Positions 36,201-48,324 of a stretch of 64,000 nt of DNA are shown one piece after another. The stretch comes from Tubiluchus corallicola (Eukaryota > Priapulida > Priapulimorpha > Priapulimorphida > Tubiluchidae), in assembly GCA_030141605.1 (NCBI GenBank), contig JAQGDQ010000378.1, forward strand, positions 94,501-158,500, written 5' to 3'. Under the pieces are notes generated by a model that was not told the origin of the DNA, did not search any database, and saw only the letters and a program-made list of their open reading frames with translations. The first letter of the stretch is position 1. The number at the start of each line of letters is the position of its first letter. A program made the translations under genes and the position numbers.

Positions 36201-39200
36201 TACTAAGCTTCGTCAGTTCAGTAGTCAAGATATTGAACTGGTAGAGGTATCTTGACCGTTTTCACTCCTGATAGTCACATATCCATTTTCTGGCCAGGCT
36301 CAATCATAAGTTAGATTACCAAGCACATATTTAATATTTAATTTATTTTAATTATATACTAAATGTTTTTAAGTTGTGACCTCTTAACGTATCCCCTCGT
36401 AAACACCAGAAAACATATGAGTTTTGTCACACCAAACATTGTAAAATAGTCAAACTTTTATCATTTAAAAATCTATGTTATTATTAAATGAAATATTTTT
36501 ATTTTATTAAATTACATTATTAAATTATTATTATGTAAAGTGTTTATTAATAGGGCAAAAAAGTGTAATTTTAGCTGTGCTCTTCTGAAAATATTTATAT
36601 TTTTTACACCTACGTAAGTGTGCTGAAGTTTGAAGTTTATTTATTTATTAACACAATTGACAATGGTATTTTTACTTATGCTTATTCCTGGATAACAGTG
36701 AAGCTTATTAGTCACATTTGTACCCCAATGGTGATATAAATCCCGTCATATTTAATTTATTAAAAATTGTCACAGGAAACATTCCAAAGGCACCACCAAG
36801 GATCCGGTTCCCTAACAGTGTGGAGGGGCTGAATCAGGAGATTGCAAATCTGGTGTTGAAACCAGAGACAGGGCAACAGGATGAGGATAGAGTGAGTAAT
36901 CACAGCATTAAAGCTAGTTAGAATGTGGCTTTATTGAGTGAGTATTACAATGTATAACACTTTGTTCTGGTGCATACATGCTTCATAGAATTACAAATGC
37001 TGAGTAGCACTGCATGATATTTTGAACATATACTGACACATTTAGGACTATAGCTGACTCAAAAAGCAAATAAAAATTGTCAACAAAATTTCTAACACAA
37101 TCTCCCAGTCTAATTTCTTTTTCTATGTTTATAATTTCATAGTTTTACAACTGTTCACAAAACTCAATTCTCAATTCACGTATTCTCAATTGGTATTTTT
37201 CTGGAAAAGTTTTTCAACAAATTAACTAATTTTTCGCCAGCAAAAGTCGAATAACTCTGATTTTTGGCAATGAAGTAATTATGCATTGTGAGTTTCTCGT
37301 TGCCTTAAAATTCGTTGAGTTAGGTGTTATAGAGTTGTGTCTTGCTACGATTTAGGCATACTTGCATAGTGAAAAAATGTTGTAGCTTACCAGAATGCAA
37401 GTTTATTAATGGCGTATTATAACGAAGTTTGCAGCATTTCATTTAAACAGTTTTATGTCTAAATTGCGTGGCCTCACATTTTGTCAAATCTCCCTGACTT
37501 GTGTAGCCTCATGTTTTATCAAGTCTCCCTGACTTGTGTAGCCTCATGTTTTATCAAGTCTCACTGACTTGAGTAGCCTCATGTTTTATCAAGTCTCCTT
37601 GACTTGCATAGCCTCATGTTTTATCAAGTCTCCTTGACTTGCATAGCCTCATGTTTTATCAAGTCTCGTTGACTTGTGTAGCCTCACGTTTATCAAGTCT
37701 CACTGACTTGTGTAGCCTCATGTTTTATCAAGTCTCGTTGACTTGTGTAGCCTCACGTTTATCAAGTCTCGTTGACTTGTGTAGCCTCATGTTTTATCAA
37801 GTCTCCCTGACTTGTGTAGCCTCACGTTTATCAAGTCTCGTTGACTTGTGTAGCCTCACGTTTATCAAGTCTCACTGACTTGTGTAGCCTCACGTTTATC
37901 AAGTCTCACTGACTTGTGTAGCCTCACGTTTATCAAGTCTCGTTGACTTGTGTAGCCTCATGTTTTATCAAGTCTCGTTGACTTGTGTAGCCTCATGTTT
38001 ATCAAGTCTTATGGATATGTGACTCAACAACCTGTTGGTCTTTCGCTACCCTTTCTCTTAAACCCACTTAACCAGTTTCTTTTGTATTTTTTGTGCAATT
38101 TTACGTGTGCAATTAGTTGTTTATTTTGGTTTAAACTGTATTTATCAAAATGTCTATGTTTATATCGACTCAATTTAGCAGAGCTAGTTTTATAATGAAT
38201 TTTATGATAGGTTTGGGGACCGACTCCAGATGGCCACAGGGCCCCTGTTGCTGAGCTCATTAACAGTATGACGCAGACACCCTCAGGGAATGAACTACTA
38301 TCAGGGTAAATATCAAAAACTAATTCTGTAGCAATAGGGATGGATTATGACCTTTTGGGGCACCTAGGCTAATGAAATTGTGGGGGCTTTTTTGATGGGC
38401 ACATCTGTCTTGAATATTTTTCACTCGTGATATACTTTAGCGACATTCATGTACCATGATGTAAACTTATTGCAAAGCCTTTAAATAAACTAGAATAGCT
38501 GTCTTTTATTTGTCAATAAACTTGGATTTTCGGACTCCGGACCTACTTTTTAAAAATTGAAATTTTATTTTAAGTTAAATAAATTATTAAATGAAAAAAT
38601 ATTTGTCAGTGCAAAATATTAAAATGCTGTACTCATTTTCCAAAAAAAATGTATTTGAAAATATTTTAGCCGGACCTCTTAAGTTTGAATGTGAACACCT
38701 GCAGTCTATTCTAACCTATATGATAATCTGACCCAGTGTAGCAAATAGCAATATTGTTGTGACACTGGCATTTATTCTCTTTGTGTTTTGATCACATTTT
38801 TTCCTAGGTACTGTATTGCACACTAGAGCCCAGCATTCAACAGCAATTTACTGGACTTATTCTTTTACTATACACTCCTGTTTGTTTTTTTAATTTTTGT
38901 TTATGGATTCCCCTGATTCTTAAGAAAACTTAATTAAAAACGTTTTTCAGAAATATTTTAAGGTAGATTTGTCTGCTATTTTGTAAATCATTTGTGCCTG
39001 TCATTTTAATAATTTGGCATTTGCATTAATGTTACAATCTTGACTTGTATTGTCATTTAAGTTGGTAAAGAATCTTGAATTCAGTGGTATAGCTAGAGCT
39101 TGTTTGTGTCCGGGGTAAAAAATACATTGTGGCACTCTCTTTGTGTAAGAAGATTTACATTCATAAAATTTAACTTTTATGCTAAGTTATGGAAATAAGC

Positions 39201-42200
39201 TGATAAAATAATAAAGCACTACATTTATAGTTAAAACACCTTTATTAAATTTTTTTATTTACATAGTTAAAAATCATATCAAATGTTCCGAATGAGCTAC
39301 TGCTGTCATAATCAGTGGTAATTTTTTATAAACAAACAACCAGTTTATATAGGCAGGGAATACAGTATAGAACATTATGCATTAATTATGTATTCAACAG
39401 AGGCCAAATAGGTAATGTAAGTACATAATTAGTACATAATTTATTGTATCAATTTCTTTTCTACTGGTCTGCTTATTCATTACCTATTTGGCTTCTGTTA
39501 AATACATAATTAATGCATGTTCTATACTGTAGACTCTGCCTATATAAACTGATTGTTTGTTTATGAAAAATTACCACTGATGATGACAGCAGTAGCTCTG
39601 TCGAAATGTTTGACATGATTTTTAACTGTGTAAATTAAGTGTTTATAAAGTTGCGGTATTTTATCTATAAATGTTTTAAGTGCCTGTAATAAAAAAGCAC
39701 TGTAAGTACTGAAAAAATTTGTTAGTGAACAAGTAAATTCTCCCTGCATGCCTCAAAAGCTATAATGCTCTGAGACTTCTGCAAATATTAACATGTAGGA
39801 AAGAATGTGATTATAAATGTATTTCACAGTTAACTCAAGATGTGCACAGAAATTTCGAAAACAAAAAACTATGTAAACGTTACAAAGATTTAAGTTACTG
39901 ATTAGTGGATCATCTTTTATAACAAATTTTCTGCAGAAGGCACTTTATGCAGTTTTTTCATGGGAAATTAAATTGTCAGGCGATTTGCCTTTTCTGTTCT
40001 GATAGAATCAACTTTTCAATGCGCCTTGATCAAAGTGCTGTCCTTTGAAAAGTGCTGTCGGGGTGGACCACTCTATCTGTCAGAGATAAAGTGCAAACTT
40101 TTACAGGATGTAAAGGTTTATTTTTCATAAGTCTTATATTCAGTCTACGCTCAGTTAGTGTGTGACTGTCCTGCGACAGGTCACCTACTTATTCTAAAGT
40201 CATGCATGCCTGCATATTCTTGCCTTCTGTGCTATTTTTTATTCAATCTACCAAGAAACAGAGTACAAAATATCAAAATTACCAACTGCCAGGTCTTCAA
40301 ATAAACCGGGATTCTAGTTTGCTGCAGAACCTTATAAATCCATTATTGTTTTTGTGTCGTCTTACTCATGCACGAAATTCACTGTCCATTTCTGAATAAT
40401 GATTTCAAGTTTTTTTTAATTTGTCGGAGAAAGAAACTTAACTTCTTTGTTCATTAGCAGTAATGGTCCGGGCAGATCTCACTCAATTAGTCCAGGAGTC
40501 ATACTGCCGTTCATGCTGGAGAATGCCGAACTCGATTATCGCACAACGTCTACTATTAAAGGTATGCAGGCGTTATTTCAAAGTGCAGATTCACAATGTT
40601 TTCAGTGCATATATCAGCTGCTAAACAAACCCTGCATTTGATGCTTTTCCTGGGAAGAATAGCTAGTTCAAGTGTGCATTGTACAGTGATGAGAGTACCA
40701 GGATAGCATGGGATTTTATTTAGTGCTAGAAATGCACACGAAATGTGCTACATAAAGTCCCTTCCAAATCCAATACACTATCATTTCATCTGTATTGGAG
40801 TGTATCAATGTGATCCGAGTTCAAAAAAGTCTTTTTTATTGGTAATAGTTTTAATTCTATAAAGTATAAACAGTGTAAATGATGTTTGCACTCTCTAGAG
40901 TTACAACTTCTTAAAACCCGTTTTTCTTCAAACAGAGTTGTGACTGCTTTGCTGAAAAGAAGTAATCAGTGATTTTTAGTTAAACACTGCTATACAGGTA
41001 ATATCTTTTAACCAGGAATAGTTTGCATTCCTAGGTACTGATAAGCTTTCTAAAAGCTTGCATTTAATTAGGCATTTTTTTGAAGTTAAGTTTCGGTGTT
41101 TGCTTTTTTAATTTGATTTCTGGAGGGGATTATATTGCAATTGATCATTGATAATTTGATAGAAACAATTTATCAAATCCATTTATCCAAGCAGCAAAGA
41201 TGATATGGCATTTCTAGAGTGTTTATGAACAAAACATAATTACTTATTTTTATAGAAGGGGATGCTGGTTGGTCTGGCATGACTTTGTATGGTCGCAGTC
41301 CTAAACCTGGAATATTTGTTCCCATTTCGCGGGAGCCGCCTGACGGTTGTGATTCAGAACACATCAAGGTCATTCAAGAAGAAGTTAGGTGAGTGGGTTT
41401 CCTTGCATAACCTGTGTAGTGGAGTAACAGCTCAGCTCAATGGATGTTTTTTATTTTTAAATTGACACAGCTCCTTATCTGCACACTGAGGTGAAAACTG
41501 AAGTAGAGATGTTAATGGTAACAGTAGGTATCAATATTTATCGATTATCGTATTGATGTGGAAAATTTGCTTTTATCATTATCGTATTAATATTTTTCTA
41601 GGAATGTCATTATCGTCAGCTTTAACTAGATAGATAACTTCTGCAACTACACTATGAATTACACTATGTAAATAAATTAATAAACTATGCTTGTTGCAGT
41701 AAATCTGCTGTATTTTTTCAAACAAATTTATAAAACAAATATTTATTTATTGTAACAAGTGTGGTTTATTCATTTATTTTGGACCGTATTGCTGCTTATC
41801 GCTCACCTTTATTAAAACTATTTCACTTTGCTTTTTCATTTATGCATTGGAATTATGCAAAAAAAGAGTTATTTATAAGGTTGTTCAAGCAATTTTGTTG
41901 AACTTAGTTCCTGCAATAGTGGCTATCTTCAATTGGTTTAGTGACATCCGAATGCCAATTGCGGTATTTTTAGAAGCATTTTTCCACTTGCAGACAGTAC
42001 AGCTCACAAATAAATATATTACATTCGTAATGAATCGATACATAATAATATTTTTCTGTCGCCGCTCACTTATTAAGATTATTTTATGTCGAAACAAAGA
42101 GAACTTTCTCATATATTACAGTATCTATACATTAAACCCACAAAAACGCACAGTGTTTCTGTACACTGTGATTAAAATAACCAACCACACATTCAGTTAT

Positions 42201-43275
42201 CATTTTTATCATTCGAAGTGATTTACGTATCGTGTTGCGAATTTGAATAGTTTAACATCCCTAGACTAAACATCTGGGATAGCACGTGCCTATGATTGCC
42301 TGCAACACATTAACATTGATATATAGGCAAACATTGTGTGAGGCTTTTCTTGTGCAGAAACAATAAAAACTTAATTGTATTATGTTCATTGTAGGCTTTC
42401 ACCATATATTGTTCACAAAACTATTGTAAATGTGTAATGTGAAATAAATGACTTGTGAAATTTGTCTTCTGGTCACTGTCTTGCAAAATATCTCGTCTAA
42501 ATTGCAGTACTCATCCATCCCTGATTGAAATTTGACGTGGGTAATGAAGGGTCAGGCAAAAGTAGTGACGTTGAAAGGGGGACAAGGGTAGAATTAGCAA
42601 GAGAATGTGGAGTTGGTATACACAGCTATGAAGGTTTTATAACTAAAAGCCAGGCATTTTAACAGGAAATCTCAGAGTTGCGTTTATAAAATTTTTATTA
42701 TTGAATGACAATAATAAATTGCTATTATAGACCTCATGATAAGAGTTAGTGAGTTCTCGGAACGATATTTTTCAATTGTAGAACATTTTATAAATGTAAT
42801 TGTAGAATTTTGTCTAAAAATGAGAACTGCTAATTCCATCATCAACTTCTTATTAAATTATTAAACAGTTTTTAGAATGCAGATTTTAGAAAATGTCTCC
42901 AAAAGGATTTTCAAGTAATCCCTTTGAATAATAAATGACATGGTGTATGTCATTTTAGAAAACTTTTTTTGTCAATGTAAATTGACTTTCTGGAATTAAA
43001 CTTTAATTATGCAGGCAGTCACTGTTTAATTGCCTTTTTTTGGAAATTCACTTTTGCAAACTATTTTAGTAGAGTAACTGATTGCATCTCCGGTAATCTT
43101 TCATTGCAGTAATCCATTTTTTTGTTGTTGTAGGCGACCAGTCAACGATGAGATGTTCTACGGAACGATTAAACCAAATGGAGTAGAGCTACGCCCCAGC
43201 AGCTCCAGTGCGTTCTGCTCCGTGTCTAAGCATTATATGTACAAGGATAATGTTACTGCTATTGATACCATGTGA
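30298..43275 (+). CDS. FAM117/GLCCI1-family protein, complete (9 coding exons)
   Basis: Exons: CDS 30298-30346 (exon acceptor at 30246), 30470-30609, 32256-32369, 35857-35989, 36776-36891, 38211-38305, 40461-40561, 41256-41388, 43134-43275. Phases agree at each junction and total 1023 nt, 340 residues. The start is chosen because an in-frame TAA lies 10 codons upstream (30268) inside the same exon. Family signatures in order: RTVSLDTI...GQWPRD (about residues 36-52), DKATQTPS.W (59-68), QRQSPLHGNH (119-128), PDGHRAP, and SPKPGIFVPISREPPDGC followed by IKV..E near the C-terminus. These are the conserved blocks of vertebrate FAM117A, FAM117B and GLCCI1. The protein is Ser-, Pro- and Gln-rich with no membrane segment and is probably mostly disordered. 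Molecular function is not established for the family; GLCCI1 is glucocorticoid-induced in mammals. It is shorter than the vertebrate members, lacking their long low-complexity N-terminus. Whether it is pro-orthologous to all three paralogues cannot be told here. Confidence 0.9.
32707..32750 (+). repeat. tRNA-like SINE head (A box)
   Basis: GGCATAGCTCAATGGTAGCA looks like the acceptor 5' strand and D arm of a tRNA with an A box, but the sequence diverges after the anticodon-stem position. Confidence 0.5.
34254..34360. mobile_element. Single pogo/Tigger-like transposon end
   Basis: TACAGTTAAACCTCATTATA followed by ACGC has the TA-CAGT...CCTC form of pogo-like terminal repeats. No matching opposite end was found, so this is a truncated copy. 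Confidence 0.4.
34711..34730. repeat. (TA)n microsatellite
   Basis: Ten TA units. Confidence 0.8.
35461..35535 (+). repeat. Dispersed repeat, copy 1
   Basis: AATTTCGAAAACAAAAAACT...ACGTTACAAAGAT...AAGTTACT-ATTAGTG recurs at 39850-39922 in the same orientation. Confidence 0.75.
35605..35670 (+). repeat. tRNA-like T-arm fragment with oligo-T
   Basis: CCTGGTTCAAATCCAGG is a perfect B box and T stem-loop, followed nine bases later by a T run (pol III terminator-like). No A box or acceptor stem is found; a SINE or tRNA pseudogene. Confidence 0.5.
37466..38023. repeat. 34/35-bp minisatellite with internal dyad
   Basis: Sixteen tandem units of GTAGCCTCA-GTTT(TA)TCAAGTCTNNNTGACTTGT in the FAM117-like intron after exon 36776-36891. 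Two length classes alternate: 35 bp with CATGTTTTATC and 34 bp with CACGTTTATC. Each unit contains CAAGTC, five bases, then GACTTG, which can fold as a stem-loop. The first and last units are the most diverged. Confidence 0.95.
38338..38520 (+). repeat. Interspersed repeat, copy B
   Basis: Diverged plus-strand counterpart of the repeat at 3530-3750, sharing ATTATGACCTTTTGGGG and the later ordered blocks. Confidence 0.7.
39266..39626. repeat. Long inverted repeat, possible retroelement terminal repeats
   Basis: Left arm 39266-39417 and right arm 39478-39626 are imperfect reverse complements (roughly 90 percent by eye) around a 60-base centre. Weaker pairing extends outward to about 39236 and 39655. 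Shared words include TTAAAAATCAT, GAGCTACTGCTGTCAT, TATATAGGCAG and CCAAATAGGTAATG. Confidence 0.85.
39577..39606 (+). ncRNA. Hammerhead-ribozyme-like core, probably inactive
   Basis: CTGATGA, one extra T, then stem GACAG/CTGTC, then GAAA. This is the conserved hammerhead core order. Upstream AAAAAT and downstream ATTTTT could form stem I, and ATGT/ACAT stem III. The base at the cleavage position would be G, which blocks standard hammerhead cleavage, and the extra T is non-canonical. The left-arm copy of the motif is mutated. Confidence 0.3.
39850..39922 (+). repeat. Dispersed repeat, copy 2
   Basis: Counterpart of 35461-35535, differing by a few substitutions. Confidence 0.75.
41504..42262. 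mobile_element. hAT-like inverted-repeat element
   Basis: Left end TAGAGATGTTAATGGTA. The right end, reverse-complemented, is TAGGGATGTTAAACTATTC. TAGRGATGTTAA is a common hAT-type terminus. The AT-rich interior has a 124-codon frame without recognisable transposase. No clean 8-bp target duplication. Confidence 0.5.
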
Positions 43276-44353
43276 TCGTAATGCATGCAGTAAGTGCTTC
43301 TCAGACAAGTAGTCGATGCATTAGTTTAATATACTACTTACAAATATGTAGAAGCCATCTGCAAAAGTGATAAACTTTCTAGTGCCGATTTTTGTTCGAG
43401 ATTCTAAGATAATTTTCAGGCACAATAGATACCTACCAGGAATTATTTATTAGAGTTCCTGCCTGGCACATAGTTGTTCCTGTGACTTATGAATGAATAG
43501 ACAGATATCATTGCATTATTTAGTTGCTGCATTAGTAATTCTCAATTGAGGAATAGTGCGAGAAGTTATGCACATGGTTTTAAACAACCAGAAATGCTCG
43601 TTCTAAGAAGTTTTGAGTATGAGCATTTGATGAGCGCAAGAGAACTTTTCCAGTGGTAGTATTGACGTGAGGATTATTAATGCTTGGAATCTCTCATTTG
43701 TAAAAATATGTAACTTAGGTATTTTACATATTGCTACAAGTGTAAAGTGTTTAAAGTTGCTATTTTGATGTATTGAAGTTTGCATATCTATTGTATTGTT
43801 TGTGTGTGGGAGGTTGAGATACCTCGTCGACCGGACGTAATTAGCTTGTCGTTTTTCCATTTGCATTTTTTGTCGTTTAATTGCAATTAAGGTTTGCGTG
43901 CCGAAATACGTTCGTTTCGGTAATTCGTTTATAATTAACGATTCTTTTTCGAGATTACGTTTGCTTTTTTCTAGTATTTATTGCCTAAGGCGTAAGTTGT
44001 TGTTAGACTATTGAATTGTGTGCTTACCCTGGTGAAGACTTTGCCACGGTTGGTCGTGCTTAACAGGCAAAATTAAATACAACTTTTCAATGCTCGGCCG
44101 GGCATTATTTTTTAATATCGCCTGTTGCATTTTCACAAGCTTGGTGAAGTCTGTATTGTATTTATTTTTTCTGGCAGCAACGCAAAGACTTGGTGTTCTA
44201 AAAAAGATCTGCTTTTTATTTTGCAAATTAGTTGAATGCTGTTACATGGTTGCTTCATTGAACTGTTTGAACACAGTTACTTGGCCACCCCATTCTGTGC
44301 AATAGCTTTCGTTTCATGTGCAGCAGTGCACAGATGAGAATGTAGCACAAGTA

Positions 44354-45210
44354 CCGTATATACTCGCATATAAGCCGAATTTAGAACTATAAAATACAAT
44401 ACTGAAATCAGGGGGTCGGCTTATATGCGCATGAAACAAAATGAACACAAGGACAGACACTAATGCCAATTTTGCAGCCACACATTTTCATCGCTATCTG
44501 ACTCTTTATTTGGTTGTGTGTCACCAGTGGTGTATTGGAGGGAGATCGTGGGGGATCGCCGTCCACCCACTTTTGTTTAGAAAAAAATCACATTTCAATA
44601 AATGTCTGCTTTTTGTATTCATTAGATAAAAAATATTAAAAATGTATACGGGTTTAATATTAAATCTACCATACTTGTTTTCATTTTTTCCAATAATGAT
44701 AGCCAATAAATATGAAGGGTTCACTGCTTCCACAGGTTGGTGTACACGTTTTCTGAACAGACACTCTATAAGTTTGAGACAGAGAACGAAAATTGCACAA
44801 AAATTTGACGATGAGGGTGGTAGTGACAATGATTTTGAAGGTTTCTAATTATTTTTAAGAACACTACGTTAAATTATAAACAGAAATGCTATAATTTTTT
44901 GTGAATAAATAGAAAACAAAATATTTTCTTCTTTTTTCATATCAAAATGTATAATTTCTTCTATTTCTTCTAGTTATGTAACATAAAAGTAAGCATTTTA
45001 CATCTTTATAGTAAAAAATTTCTATGAACCAAAAATACCCAATTAACAAAATGTGACAAAAAGGGATCAATTTTGTTGATTGGGTATGGAGTAAAATTAG
45101 ACAAGTTGATGGTCGGCTTATATACGGGTTTTTGCAAAAACTGGCCATTTTAAAGCAGCTTTAGGGGGTCGGCTTATATGCGATGTAGGCTTATATGCGA
45201 GTATATACGG
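44354..45210. mobile_element. Pogo/Tigger-like DNA transposon, internally deleted
   Basis: Perfect terminal inverted repeats of at least 23 bases: the left end begins CCGTATATACTCGCATATAA and the right end is its complement, with both copies flanked by TA (44352-44353 and 45211-45212). At about 44714-44800 the plus strand encodes GFTASTGWCTRFLNRHSISL then RQRTKIAQ, a match to the CENP-B/Tc5-type transposase DNA-binding helix-turn-helix. The catalytic DDE part is missing. A GC-rich CAGTGGTGTATTGGAGGG segment at 44525 may be a nested insert. It sits in the likely 3'UTR of the FAM117-like gene. Confidence 0.85.
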
Positions 45211-45545
45211 TAATCAAAAAGTGATTCGATTTAGTTGCAGTTTTTTCTCAAAAATCGAGCACCTGTACTTGTGCTTCTGTGCGCTTTTGCAAATAAATGA
45301 AATCACGCGTTATGGTGCTGAACAAGAAACTTTTCAACTTAATATTTTGTCATAATAATACCCAAGTACGGTCTTGTGATAGCTGCCATTTCAACTATAA
45401 TGTTTTTTTCATAAAATTCTGTTATTCTCACTTAAAGTAATATATCTTAAACTGGCGTATATAGTAATTATATGAGAATGTGCATTATTACTGTATAAGT
45501 CAGGAGTTGTAGTTCTTGTGTAAATCTGTTTACAATGTAACGGAT

Positions 45546-45551
45546 AATAAA
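45546..45551 (+). terminator. Candidate polyadenylation signal of the FAM117-like gene
   Basis: AATAAA about 2.3 kb past the stop; the intervening DNA lacks an exon, but nearer signals exist (for example near 42440 before the last exon, and inside the transposon), so the true end is unknown. Confidence 0.3.
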
Positions 45552-45690
45552 TTGCAGCAAGATTTTATGGTTGTGTTTGGAGTTTTTTAAATTGCAAAGG
45601 TACCTCTTTATTACAACTCTGCAGGCACGACTATTAAACCACCCTACCTCTTGTGATTTAGATAGGTTTTACCCAAATCCTAGTGTGGTT

Positions 45691-45922
45691 AGTAAGCTAT
45701 TAGCATTAAGATCTACCATACTCAGATAGTAAGCTATTAGCATTAACAAGATCTACCGTACTCAGATAGTAAGCTATTAGCATTAACAAGATCTACCGTA
45801 CTCACATAGTAAGCTATTAGCATTAGCAAGATCTACCATACTCAGTAAGCTATTAGCATTAACAAGCTCTACCATACTCACATGGTAAGCTATTAGCATT
45901 AACAAGATCCACCGTACTCACG
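45691..45922. repeat. About 38-bp minisatellite, six copies
   Basis: Tandem AGTAAGCTATTAGCATTAAC followed by AAGATCTACCGTACTCA-AT. Copies are 36-40 bp and closely similar. Confidence 0.93.
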
Positions 45923-48324
45923 TGGGGTAGAGTATAGTGCTCGACGTAAAATGCAAGGCATTCAGGCTAAGCCCTCAACTTTCAAATTATTTTTGGTCAC
46001 ATTTGAGCTAGCTGACTATAATAGCCATACTTTTTTAAATACGTGAGTGAAAGATTGCCACATGAGGCTAATGTAAATTATGTGAACCACGGTAAAAGTT
46101 TGATTTTTAAGTTTGGCAAAAAACAGTATGCTAATTTAACAGGAAAATGAGAGAAAAAGAGATGCAAATATAAGAACAGCTATTTTGACACATAGTACCT
46201 AAAACTAACATTTCTTTCCAAAATGATACAAACTCACTACACTGAAATACCAGTCAAATATAAGAGTACATGTAGATTAGACTGCAGACTTTTAAAGCAA
46301 ATTACCACAATTAGGGTTTATCAAATGTTACTTCGGTGAGACTGAAACAAGTTGCCCATCTTAGATGTAAGAAAATACGAAATCCAGGTGATCAACCTAA
46401 CTAGAACATGTCTGACTAGTTATAAATATGCATTGTTGTTTTGATAATTAAACAAGCACACAGTAAACAGAGTATGAACTGAGGAAATCAATTGCAGGCC
46501 TCTGTAAAAAGCAAATTCGATGGCCAAGGACAACTTAAAAATTTTTATCTACAATTCATACAAGTTGAATAAATAATACACACATGAAGATTCACTGTAA
46601 TTGTTGTATATTACATTATTGTATTACAGGCTAGCACAAATTCATTTTATTAAAACATTCCACTTGCGCTGCATGACAAGAATTACAGACTTCATTAATA
46701 GGCTTCACAAGCAAGATAAGAAAAATCTAATTCTTACTATGTCAGCTGAAAAGCTGAGCTGTACACAAACAGATTTAAAATATGGCTGAAAATTATTAGT
46801 TGAGTGATACATTAGAATATGTATATGCATCATTACATATATATATTATAGATAGTTTATTTTGAAAGACTTGCACAGATTCAAAATGCAAAGCTACTAA
46901 CTATAGTTTTAAGAATCTTTTAATGGTGCTAGTATCAATACATTAAAAATGCATGATGTTGACCTTAAAACTTCATAGATCTATGAAACTACACTGCTAT
47001 GCACATTCATGTACTACTTTTCTAAATTAACGACAGGCAACACAGAAAAGAACAATAGCATTCGTACTGGAACAAATATCCTCATTGTTTAGTAATAATG
47101 CTTGTAGACACATCAATAACGGTTCCTCAGTACACTTTTACACCTACCATTGCATGTCAGAAAATTCACAGTTTTACAGTTTCATCACCTATCAGTCAAG
47201 TATGCTGTACGTATCATCAAGCTGTTATCCACACGCAAGCACAGTGTACAAAATTTGACATGGTTATTAGACTAGCTAGAGTGATAGAACAGTAAGCCAC
47301 ACCACTTTTAAATTACCAGAGTGCAGCTCGCACCATTTTCAATCTGTTTTACGTTAAATTAAATGTTGACAAAAAAGTAGAAAAAACTACTTGTAGTTGG
47401 CTCTTAGACTGTGATGCATTCCTTTAACAAGTGCAAAGTTACTTATTGAGAATTGATAGAATGACGATACAGATCTAAAGAATGAAACGTGTCAACTGAA
47501 GCCAGTAAATTTGCTACTTATTTTTAACAGATGCATCAGTTATTGCCAAAGCTGGTGAATGCGGACACGCATTTGTAACAGGCTGTAGGGGTGAGCATCG
47601 AATGTTCAAATTTCATTTGAAATCGATTCAAACTTTAAATTATAGATTCGAATGATTCAAGACTGCAACTGCATGCATTCTTTATCATTAAAACATTTGA
47701 AACATCACGCAATCAGTTTAGCTGCACAATCTTTGCAAGACAGCTTTTTATTAAGGATTCCAAAATCTTTAAAACTGAACTCGAATTCAAATTGGACTTG
47801 GAAAATTTAAAACTTGGTTAGATTCAAGTTTGGAAATAAATTCGATTCAATTCGAGTTCTCTATCTGGTAAATGTTTACCCCTAATAAGCAGCTACATGT
47901 CTTTGCACTTTGATCCCTCTTCAGCCTCCTAAATTCCAAGCCATTCAAGGTGTTTGCGACTTTTATTGCAAAAAAGTGGTAGCAGTCGCCAATCGGCTTG
48001 CTCAAGGTAGACTAGCCTCTAATAGTTCAGTGATAATTTTATTAGCTAGCAACACCGAATGCTGTAAGTAGTCTTGCTACTGTATTTTGTTCAAGGTAGT
48101 GACATATGAGGAAAAACACCATGTTTGATGTAGATGGTTATAAGCAGGTGCTCTAAACTGAATGACATTAATGAAAAAATGATAAGAAATACATTAAAAT
48201 TACTATCATAATTACATTCTATTAATAAAATTGTGACTTGCGAATGACTGGCTAAATGAATGTCCAATCACAGAAGTACTATGTACACCATTTGCCTTGC
48301 TTTGTTCAGTGGCATCCTTATAAT
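45923..48324. other. Spacer and probable 3'UTR of the zinc-finger gene
   Basis: AT-rich, no convincing ORF. Minus-strand AATAAA-type signals exist, for example near 48037-48042, any of which could end the zinc-finger transcript. Confidence 0.4.
47586..47884. mobile_element. hAT-like MITE
   Basis: Left end TAGGGGTGAGCATCGAATG; the right end, reverse-complemented, is TAGGGGTAAACATTT. The interior carries repeated ATTCGAAT/ATTCAA words. Its left terminus resembles the right end of the element at 53170-54330. Confidence 0.55.

Noticed and set aside
37639-37878. 79-codon open frame with repeated LCSLMFYQVSLTCVASRLSS-type units
   Set aside because: It is a translation of the minisatellite; unit length changes break the frame elsewhere in the array.
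37466-38023. CRISPR array
   Set aside because: Units are contiguous 34/35-bp tandem repeats without unique spacers, in an animal intron.
41847-42221. 124-codon frame as a gene
   Set aside because: Lies within an inverted-repeat element, low complexity, no family resemblance and no ATG-context or splice support.
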